Assembly (NCBI GenBank): GCA_937923565.1
Contig: CALDTX010000054.1
Location: forward strand, 1 to 39,147
From: an uncultured Granulosicoccaceae bacterium
GTDB lineage: Bacteria; Pseudomonadota; Gammaproteobacteria; Granulosicoccales; Granulosicoccaceae
DNA: 39,147 nucleotides
Direction: 5' to 3'
Below, one piece after another: positions 32,921 through 39,147 of the stretch (position 1 is its first letter; the number at the start of each line of letters is the position of its first letter). The translations under genes were made by a program, and so were the position numbers. The notes under the pieces were generated by a model, which saw nothing but the letters and a program-made list of their open reading frames with translations, was not told the DNA's origin and did no database searches.

Positions 32921-33766
32921 ATGCGTGTAAACCTAGAACAACTTCTCTTGCCAGCACTCAGTGGCGGCTATGCAGTGCCCTGTTTTAATGTGTTCGGGTA
33001 TGAAGATGCGGTTGCCGTGATTCGCGCAGCCGAAATGCACGATGCGCCTGTAATTCTGGCCACCAATAAAGAGATGGTTGAGTTTATGGGGCCAAAGCAA
33101 TTGGCATCCATGTTGGGCATTCTTGCCGATGATGCCAGTGTGCCTGTGTGTGTTCACTTGGATCATTGCTACGAAGAAGCCATTGCCCAACAAGCGGTTG
33201 ATGCCGGTTACAGCTCAATTATGTTCGACGGTTCGCAATTGCCCCTACAAGAGAACATCGACCGAACCGCTAGCCTTGTCGATTACGCACATGCGGCCAA
33301 TGTCAGCATTGAAGGAGAGATCGGTTCTGTGTCGTATAGCAAAGGGCGTGAACATATTGCGCATCGATTAACCCAGCCAGATGAAGCCGAGTTGTTTTCT
33401 ACCAGCACAGGCGTTGACGCTGTTGCTGTATCCATTGGCAATGTACATCGTTTGGAGAGTGCCAGCAGCAAAGTGGATAGTGATCTCCTGTCGAGTATTG
33501 CTGAGCGCGTCAAGCAGCCTTTAGTGATACATGGCACCAGCGGTATCCCTGACGAAACACTGTCTATGCTCGCCAAAACACGCGTGTGCAAATTTAATAT
33601 CGGCACGCGATTACGGCAGGCATTTGGCCGTTCATTGAGAGAAACGCTAGCGCAAAACCCGGATGAATTCGACCGAATGACAATATTTGATAACGTAATG
33701 CCAGCGATAAGCGATGAAGCTGCGCATCACCTGTTGCTGCTAGGGGCAGCTCACAAGAGTAAGTAA
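32921..33766 (+). CDS. iolJ: Class II aldolase, 6-phospho-5-dehydro-2-deoxy-D-gluconate aldolase
   Basis: The product has 281 residues and is a class II ketose-bisphosphate aldolase: VPCFNVFGYEDA at the N-terminus, the zinc motif HLDHCYE (first His about residue 81), SIMFDGSQLPLQENI, IEGEIGSV, and IHGTSGIPD with the phosphate loop FNIGTRLRQ. In this cluster it should split 6-phospho-5-dehydro-2-deoxygluconate into dihydroxyacetone phosphate and malonate semialdehyde. General fructose-bisphosphate aldolase activity is the alternative, but the gene sits in a tight iol operon, only 1 bp from iolE. The kinase-fused DUF2090 may duplicate this step. Confidence 0.86.
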   Translation: MRVNLEQLLLPALSGGYAVPCFNVFGYEDAVAVIRAAEMHDAPVILATNKEMVEFMGPKQLASMLGILADDASVPVCVHLDHCYEEAIAQQAVDAGYSSIMFDGSQLPLQENIDRTASLVDYAHAANVSIEGEIGSVSYSKGREHIAHRLTQPDEAELFSTSTGVDAVAVSIGNVHRLESASSKVDSDLLSSIAERVKQPLVIHGTSGIPDETLSMLAKTRVCKFNIGTRLRQAFGRSLRETLAQNPDEFDRMTIFDNVMPAISDEAAHHLLLLGAAHKSK

Positions 33767-33767
33767 T

Positions 33768-34667
33768 ATGAGTTATAGAATTGGTAATGCACCTTGTTCA
33801 TGGGGTGTAGAGTTTGGCGACGATCCAAGAAACCCAACCTGGCAAAGTGTTTTAGACGATGCACGTACTGCTGGTTACAACGGTATGGAACTGGGGCCCC
33901 TTGGCTTTTTGCCAGAGAATCCTGAACAACTTACAGACGCTATGCAAAGTAGAGACTTAACGCTGACAGCGGCGGTTATGTTTCGTCCGTTGCACGATCC
34001 TGCCAAGTGGGACGAAGTAAAAGACGTAGCTCACCGCACCTGTAAGAGTTTACAAACCTTAGGTGCCGACCAATTCGTTTTGATCGACAGTATCTCAGAA
34101 ATTCGTGTACCTACGGCCGGTCGTCCGGAAGAGGCTCAGCGCTTAACCGACAGTGAATGGGCTGGCATGGTGGAGCGTATTACCACTGTTTGCAAAATTG
34201 CTAAAGAAGAATACGGTATGACGGTTTCGATGCATGCGCACGCGGCGGGTTTCATTGAGTTTGAAGATGAAGTACACCGCATTATGGACGATGTACCTGA
34301 AGAGCTACTGGGCCTGTGCATTGATACGGGTCATTGCGAATACGCGCAAACCGATCCTGTTGCTTTGTTTCATCAGTATCACGCTCGTGCGCCGTATGTA
34401 CACTTTAAAGATGTCGATAGTAAAATTCGTGAGCATGTGGTGCAGAACCGCATCGGCTTCTACGATGCCTGCGCGCAAGGCCTGTTTTGTAATTTAGGCG
34501 ACGGCATGGTGAATTTTGAAGCCTTTAAAGATGCCTTAGCCCAACACAACTATGCGGGTTGGGCGACCGTTGAGCAAGATTGCGACCCTACTGCCGGTAA
34601 CCCGGTTATTGATGATGCCAAAGCCAACTACGATTTCTTGCGAAGCGTAGGCTTGGCTATTCAATAG
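33768..34667 (+). CDS. iolE: Myo-inosose-2 dehydratase
   Basis: The product has 299 residues, a TIM-barrel member of the xylose-isomerase-like family. It begins YRIGNAPCSWGVEF with GYNGMELGPLGFLP, as in IolE. The metal site is suggested by MSMHAHAAGFIEFEDE, CIDTGHCEYAQTDP and VHFKDVD, and WATVEQDCDP closes the barrel. It dehydrates scyllo-inosose to 3D-(3,5/4)-trihydroxycyclohexane-1,2-dione, the step before IolD. The ATG is 1 base past the iolJ stop. A 40-base gap follows before the next dehydrogenase. Confidence 0.92.
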   Translation: MSYRIGNAPCSWGVEFGDDPRNPTWQSVLDDARTAGYNGMELGPLGFLPENPEQLTDAMQSRDLTLTAAVMFRPLHDPAKWDEVKDVAHRTCKSLQTLGADQFVLIDSISEIRVPTAGRPEEAQRLTDSEWAGMVERITTVCKIAKEEYGMTVSMHAHAAGFIEFEDEVHRIMDDVPEELLGLCIDTGHCEYAQTDPVALFHQYHARAPYVHFKDVDSKIREHVVQNRIGFYDACAQGLFCNLGDGMVNFEAFKDALAQHNYAGWATVEQDCDPTAGNPVIDDAKANYDFLRSVGLAIQ

Positions 34668-34707
34668 TTATTTCCAACCCAAACATAAAAATTAAGAATA
34701 AATAGAT

Positions 34708-35829
34708 ATGAACACGTTAAATTGGGGTTTAATTGGTGGCGGTAAAGGCAGTCAAATTGGCGATGCTCATCGCATTGGCTCGGCCATGGATAACTGTTTT
34801 CACCTTGCTGCCGGTGCCTTGGATATCGATCCAAAGAAAGGCAAGCAATACGCAAAAAGTTTGGGCGTTGCTGACGATCGCGCCTATGGTAGTTGGCAGG
34901 ATATGCTCTCTGGTGAGCGCGACAGAGAGGATGGCATCCAGCTGGTTACGGTTGCAACACCTAACTCAACACATTATGAAATCAGTGCAGCCTTTTTAAA
35001 AGCAGGTATTCATGTGCTGTGTGAAAAGCCGCTAACGATGACCGTTAAAGAGGCGGTCAAATTACAAGAGCTGGCAGCCAAACATAATTGTTTGCTGGCG
35101 GTAAACTTTGGCTACACCGGTTATCCGATGGTTCGGCAAGCGCGCGCTATGGTACAAGGTGGCAAGCTGGGTAACATCCGTTTAATCTCCGCGCAATTTG
35201 CACACGGCCATCACTCGGATGCAGCCGATATGGACAACCCTCGCGTTCGCTGGCGTTATGACCCAAAGCAAGCGGGTGTGTCTTCGGTGTTAGCCGATTG
35301 TGGTATTCATGCTTTGCAAATGGCTACTTACATCGCCGATCAAACGGTCAGCAATTTGTCAGCGCATTTTCTGTCTGCTGTGGAAGGGCGCGAATTGGAA
35401 GACGACGCAGCACTGCAAATTAATCTTTCTGGTGGTACTACTTGTAGGCTTTGGACAAGTGCTATCGCTTTGGGACACATGCATGGCTTATCGTTTGAAG
35501 TCTTCGGAGAGCGTGGTGGGCTGCGTTGGCACCAGGAACAACCCAACCAACTTTTTTATACACCGTTGAACAAACCCACTCAAATTCTGGAGCGCGGTGG
35601 GAAAGGTTTACATAAAGATGCGGTGGCAGCCTCTCGAATTGCTATTGGACATCCGGAAGGTATGATGCCAGCATTCGCTAACATCTATAAAGATTTACAT
35701 GCCGCCATGCTCGGCAGCGAAGATGCCGTTGCTCGCTTACCCATGAGCGATGCGGGTGTCGAAATGGTGAAAGTGGTGCAGGCAGCGGCAAAATCTGCAA
35801 AAGCCTCTGGCAAGTGGGTCACACTCTAA
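34708..35829 (+). CDS. Gfo/Idh/MocA-family dehydrogenase, probably for an inositol isomer
   Basis: The product has 373 residues. The N-terminus GLIGGGKGSQIGDAHRIG is a dinucleotide motif with an insertion compared with iolG. EKPLTMT carries the catalytic Lys and ADCGIHALQMA the Asp/His pair. The rest matches the larger members (about 370-390 residues) found in iol clusters, acting on scyllo-inositol, D-chiro-inositol or an inosose. The exact substrate is not readable. It is in line with iolE and probably broadens the range of inositols used. It differs from the divergent iolG in length and motifs. Confidence 0.82.
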   Translation: MNTLNWGLIGGGKGSQIGDAHRIGSAMDNCFHLAAGALDIDPKKGKQYAKSLGVADDRAYGSWQDMLSGERDREDGIQLVTVATPNSTHYEISAAFLKAGIHVLCEKPLTMTVKEAVKLQELAAKHNCLLAVNFGYTGYPMVRQARAMVQGGKLGNIRLISAQFAHGHHSDAADMDNPRVRWRYDPKQAGVSSVLADCGIHALQMATYIADQTVSNLSAHFLSAVEGRELEDDAALQINLSGGTTCRLWTSAIALGHMHGLSFEVFGERGGLRWHQEQPNQLFYTPLNKPTQILERGGKGLHKDAVAASRIAIGHPEGMMPAFANIYKDLHAAMLGSEDAVARLPMSDAGVEMVKVVQAAAKSAKASGKWVTL

Positions 35830-35904
35830 GCTTGGCCACATCGGCCCAATACAATTGGTTCCGAACCGACAGTGTTGGTTTGGTATGCTTCCTAAAATAT
35901 TCAC

Positions 35905-35923
35905 AACTGCCCTTTAGGCAGTT
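35905..35923 (+). other. Small hairpin in the leader before mmsA
   Basis: AACTGCC and GGCAGTT form a 7-bp stem with a 5-base loop (CTTTA), 17 bases before the mmsA start. It may be a weak terminator for the upstream gene or a leader structure; a separate promoter for mmsA was not identified. Confidence 0.4.
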
Positions 35924-35940
35924 TAAACAGAGTTAATAGC

Positions 35941-37425
35941 ATGATTGAAAACCTGATAAACAATCAACGCGTGGCCAGTAAAAGTGGCAACTCGCAGCCT
36001 GTGTATAACCCTGCAACTGGCGAGGTTATAGAAGAATTGGGTTTGTCCAGTGCAGATGAAGTTAATGACGCCATTGCAGCCGCTGCTGCTGCGTTTCCAG
36101 CCTGGTCGAATACGCCGCCGCTAAAGCGCGCTGCCGTGATGTTCCGTTTTAATCAGCTGCTTATAGAAAACTCCGATGCGATTGCCCGCGAGATTTCCAG
36201 AGAGCACGGTAAAACGCACGAAGACGCCTTGGGCGAAGTGCAACGGGGTAGGGAAGTTGTTGAGTTCTGCTGTGGTATTCCACAATTGCTGAAAGGTGAA
36301 TTTTCACGCAACGTTGGTCCATCCATCGACTCTTACTCAGACCGTCAGGGCCTGGGTGTTTGCGCTGGGATAACACCGTTTAACTTTCCGGCCATGGTGC
36401 CTTTGTGGATGTATCCGGTGGCCATTGCCTGTGGCAACACCTTTGTACTGAAGCCTTCTGAGCGTGACCCTTCGTCAGTTATGTTTATCGCAGAGTTACT
36501 GCACCAAGCCGGTTTACCAGAAGGTGTGCTTAACGTGGTGCACGGCGACAAAATTGCGGTCGACACCATTCTGGATAGCCCGACTGTTCAAGCGGTTAGT
36601 TTTGTGGGTTCAACGCCCATTGCTGAATATGTTTATCAGCGTGGTACAGCGGCTGGCAAACGGGTGCAAGCACTGGGTGGTGCAAAGAATCACATGGTCA
36701 TTATGCCTGATGCCGACATCGATCAAGCTGTTGATGCACTCATGGGGGCAGGTTACGGTTCTGCTGGCGAACGTTGTATGGCAATTTCAGTGGCTGTGCC
36801 TGTTGGTGAAGAAACCGCAGACCGACTAGTCGAAAAACTCAGGCCTCGTGTTGAAGCACTCAAGGTAGGCCCTTCAGACGATACCGATGCAGAGATGGGT
36901 CCGGTTATAACCAGCGCTGCAAAAGAACGTATTGTTGGATTAATCGATTCTGGTGTAGAAGCGGGTGCCAGTTTGTTGGTTGATGGTCGTACTTTGAGTT
37001 TGCAAGGTTACGAAAACGGCTACTTCTTAGGGGGCAGTTTGTTCGATCACGTTACCACCGATATGCAAATTTATAAGGAAGAAATTTTTGGACCGGTAGT
37101 GTCGGTAGTGCGAGCCAAGCAGTATCAAGAAGCTGTCGATATGATCAACGATCATGAGTATGGCAACGGCACTGCTATTTTTACACGCGACGGCGATGCA
37201 GCTCGAAGCTTTACTAACGACATTCAGGTGGGCATGGTCGGGGTTAATGTGCCACTTCCTGTGCCGGTAGCGTTCCACAGTTTTGGTGGTTGGAAGCGCT
37301 CGTTATTTGGTGATCACTCTATTTATGGTCCAGAGGGTGTGCATTTTTACACCCGACTCAAAACCATTACTAGCCGATGGCCAACCGGTATTAAAGAAGG
37401 TTCTGTATTCGCCTTCCCAACCTAG
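35941..37425 (+). CDS. mmsA: Methylmalonate/malonate-semialdehyde dehydrogenase (CoA-acylating)
   Basis: The product has 494 residues, an aldehyde dehydrogenase of the MmsA/IolA type. [16 protein letters not shown] and LKPSERDPS form the cofactor region, [12 protein letters not shown] and GGAKNH the active-site region, and the catalytic Cys is C279 in [34 protein letters not shown] near the end is typical. It converts malonate semialdehyde, the aldolase product, to acetyl-CoA and CO2, completing inositol degradation; it can also serve valine catabolism. A bidirectional terminator follows. The 111-bp gap upstream may contain its own promoter. Confidence 0.92.
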   Translation: MIENLINNQRVASKSGNSQPVYNPATGEVIEELGLSSADEVNDAIAAAAAAFPAWSNTPPLKRAAVMFRFNQLLIENSDAIAREISREHGKTHEDALGEVQRGREVVEFCCGIPQLLKGEFSRNVGPSIDSYSDRQGLGVCAGITPFNFPAMVPLWMYPVAIACGNTFVLKPSERDPSSVMFIAELLHQAGLPEGVLNVVHGDKIAVDTILDSPTVQAVSFVGSTPIAEYVYQRGTAAGKRVQALGGAKNHMVIMPDADIDQAVDALMGAGYGSAGERCMAISVAVPVGEETADRLVEKLRPRVEALKVGPSDDTDAEMGPVITSAAKERIVGLIDSGVEAGASLLVDGRTLSLQGYENGYFLGGSLFDHVTTDMQIYKEEIFGPVVSVVRAKQYQEAVDMINDHEYGNGTAIFTRDGDAARSFTNDIQVGMVGVNVPLPVPVAFHSFGGWKRSLFGDHSIYGPEGVHFYTRLKTITSRWPTGIKEGSVFAFPT

Positions 37426-37474
37426 CTTAACGTCACGTTGGTTATCGTCTATGGCGGTTACTGCTAACTACTGT

Positions 37475-37503
37475 AAAAATGGCCCTGCAATAGGGCCATT
37501 TTT
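37475..37503. terminator. Bidirectional rho-independent terminator
   Basis: AAAAATGGCCCT (37475-37486) and AGGGCCATTTTT (37492-37503) form a 12-bp stem with a GCAAT loop and T tracts on both strands. It ends mmsA to the right and overlaps the stop of the convergent GNAT gene (37502-37504). Confidence 0.88.
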
Positions 37504-37954
37504 ATTGGTCTACGTTGAAGCTGTACAACAGGAAGTCAGATTTTAATCCATAGCTGTCGTAGAGTGATCTGGCTCTGTAGTTGTAGTCTTGAGTTAACCA
37601 TCGAACGTTGGCGATATTATTGGCTTTCGCAAAATCGAAAACATGGTCAATTAGTGCCTTGCCGAGCCCACTGCCCCGTGTAGTGGGTAAAACGTAAAGA
37701 TCGCTCAAGTAGCAGACTTTGCCGCCAGACAAAGACCGATGCATAAGTTGGTATTGGGTAAACCCAACAGGATTATCATTTTCATCAACAGCCACATCAC
37801 ACCAAAAAGGTTCATCGTTGTTGTGTATCCATTGCCACACGATGCTCAATGCATCTGACGTTACGCTGGTTTTATAAAACTCAGCGTACTGATGCATAAA
37901 CGCCTGCCAAACATCGTGGTCGGTTGCGCGTACCGCTCTTATGCTATAGGACAT
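37502..37954 (-). CDS. GNAT-family N-acetyltransferase
   Basis: The product has about 150 residues. SYSIRAVRATDHDVW starts the fold, and the acetyl-CoA-binding loop is VLPTTRGSGLGKALIDHVF (RGSGLGK). NVRWLTQDYNYRARSLYDSYG follows, with the typical late Tyr. The acceptor is unknown. ATG 37954 has AGGAG 7 bases upstream. It overlaps the 3' end of the acyl-CoA ligase gene by 11 bp, so the two are likely translated in sequence. Confidence 0.85.
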   Translation of the reverse strand: MSYSIRAVRATDHDVWQAFMHQYAEFYKTSVTSDALSIVWQWIHNNDEPFWCDVAVDENDNPVGFTQYQLMHRSLSGGKVCYLSDLYVLPTTRGSGLGKALIDHVFDFAKANNIANVRWLTQDYNYRARSLYDSYGLKSDFLLYSFNVDQ

Positions 37955-39147
37955 CGATTGCTCCTGTTGCTGCAAAATTATTAACGATAACTTTAACGTC
38001 GTCGGTTAGCACTTTTCCCATTGCGTTACGGGGCAAGGCATCTACAACAACGACAGCTTTCGGTTGTTTGAAACGGGCTAAATTTTCTTCACATAATTTC
38101 AACACGGCCAGTTTTACCGAAGCCATAGTATCTTTGGCATTGTTTGAACCGCTTGCCGTTAGATTGTTGCATTCAATGACAGCAACCGGCACTTCGCCCC
38201 ATTTTTCGTGTGCTATGCCTACCACTGACACGGCGTTTACGGCTTTGTTTTTTTCAACAATGCGTTCTATCTCAGCAGGGTATATGTTCTCACCGCCGGA
38301 AATAATCACATGCTTTAAGCGGTCTTTAAACCAGTAGAAGCCGTGTTCGTCTTTGGCGGCTAGGTCGCCGGTGCGAAACCAACCATCCACAATGGTCGTC
38401 TGGCTCGCCTGTTTGTTTTTCCAATACCGGCTTAGAATATTATCGCCTTTAACCAGAATTTCTCCGGCCTCGTTAGTGCCCACTTCCTGGCCTTCTGTGT
38501 TTACCAGTTTTATCTGACAATGTAAGCCTTCGATGCCAATGCTGCCGACGGTTTGTGTAGCATGTTCGCGCAACTGGTAAATTGCAATAGGCCCGGTTTC
38601 AGTGGCTCCATAAACCTGCACAAGTGGAATGCGTTTGTTATGCACGGCGTTAATGAGGGATATCGGTACATCGGTTGAACCAATAGAAACCGATTTAAGC
38701 TTCAGGTTCTCTGCCTGTTGCCACTGCGTTGTGGCCATGATGGCTTGCAGTAACGTGGGTACGGTATTAATTAGTGTTATAGCGCTTTTTGTGAGTTCTT
38801 GTGCCGCATCAACTGGGTTAAATTGTTGGTGCAGGTAGACAGTTGCGCCAAACAGTAAGCCGGGGAGTGGTTGAATATTGATTCCACCTATATGGAACAA
38901 CGGCAATACATTTAGTATTTTGTCGTTGCTGTTTAGTGCGTACATATGCTGGCTCATCAGCGCGTTACAACTTATCGCTTTGTGTGCGAGAACCGCACCT
39001 TTAGGTCTGCCGGTAGTGCCAGAGGTATAAACGATTAGCGCATCATCGTCAGGTTCGCTGTTAGGTTCGCTAATTTCAACCGTGTCTGTATTAGTATGGC
39101 TTTGCTGTATTGCGTTATCTAATGCTGAAAACGACAATGTCTGCGTT
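37944..39147 (-). CDS. AMP-dependent acyl-CoA synthetase/ligase (N-terminus cut off at window edge)
   Basis: About 400 residues are visible, with no true start inside the window; the frame is open to 39147. The ATP-binding P-loop is VYTSGTTGRPKGAVLAH, followed by GATETGPIAIY, and the hinge region GWFRTGDLAAKDEHGFYWFKDR leads to the C-terminal RNAMGKV. These are the ordered motifs of the ANL superfamily, which adenylate a carboxylic acid and transfer it to CoA. The acid is unknown. Full-length relatives are about 500 residues, so roughly 100 N-terminal residues are missing. It is encoded upstream of the GNAT gene on the same strand. Confidence 0.88.
   Translation of the reverse strand, partial: TQTLSFSALDNAIQQSHTNTDTVEISEPNSEPDDDALIVYTSGTTGRPKGAVLAHKAISCNALMSQHMYALNSNDKILNVLPLFHIGGINIQPLPGLLFGATVYLHQQFNPVDAAQELTKSAITLINTVPTLLQAIMATTQWQQAENLKLKSVSIGSTDVPISLINAVHNKRIPLVQVYGATETGPIAIYQLREHATQTVGSIGIEGLHCQIKLVNTEGQEVGTNEAGEILVKGDNILSRYWKNKQASQTTIVDGWFRTGDLAAKDEHGFYWFKDRLKHVIISGGENIYPAEIERIVEKNKAVNAVSVVGIAHEKWGEVPVAVIECNNLTASGSNNAKDTMASVKLAVLKLCEENLARFKQPKAVVVVDALPRNAMGKVLTDDVKVIVNNFAATGAIDVL

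Overview
The window looks like a chromosomal segment of a marine gammaproteobacterium. The support is a bacterial trimethylamine monooxygenase, a GlyGly-CTERM serine protease, a cassette array with long attC sites, and overall gene style. The species is not identified.

Region 1 (1 to about 6635) is an integron cassette array. Nine or more short genes, all on the + strand, are separated by attC-like recombination sites. Several stop codons lie inside the first bases of the next attC. Four sites measure exactly 118 bp and share sequence, as expected of a host-specific attC family. Others are short (56 to 74 bp) or decayed. Contents include a YwqG/DUF1963 protein, a macro-domain protein, a META-domain lipoprotein, a membrane gene broken by one stop codon, a cysteine-rich protein, a CYTH protein, a dual-specificity phosphatase, two unknowns and an NAD(P)-binding protein. 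No integrase is present. The gene direction suggests it lies off the left edge.

Region 2 (6650 to 12261) has a LysE-type exporter divergent from an Lrp/AsnC regulator. An overlapping three-gene operon follows (small secreted protein, OmpR-type regulator, histidine kinase), then a large secreted trypsin-like protease with a GlyGly-CTERM tail.

Region 3 (12612 to 22165) is metabolic. It holds a D-lactate-dehydrogenase-type flavoprotein, a VOC protein, a glutaryl-CoA dehydrogenase followed by a ThDP enzyme, a polar amino-acid ABC importer ending in a glutathione S-transferase gene, a SnoaL-like protein and an ankyrin-type protein. A 19-bp tandem repeat lies between genes here.

Region 4 (22331 to 25027) holds trimethylamine monooxygenase (tmm) and a Rieske oxygenase whose bridging residue is Glu, as in oxygenases acting on quaternary amines. 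An 11-bp tandem repeat runs over the tmm stop codon.

Region 5 (25147 to 37425) is a myo-inositol catabolic locus. iolR-iolG (-) diverge from iolC-DUF2090, iolD, a second iolC, iolB, a class II aldolase (iolJ), iolE, a second Gfo/Idh/MocA dehydrogenase and mmsA/iolA (+). Two identical perfect 16-bp palindromes (GGAA-N6-TTCC, the IolR-type operator) sit in the divergent promoter region, one filling the spacer of the predicted iolC promoter. The enzymes cover inositol through inosose, trione hydrolysis, deoxyglucuronate isomerisation, kinase and aldolase to malonate semialdehyde and then acetyl-CoA. No inositol transporter is visible. A bidirectional terminator separates mmsA from a leftward pair: an AMP-dependent acyl-CoA ligase cut by the right edge, and a GNAT acetyltransferase.
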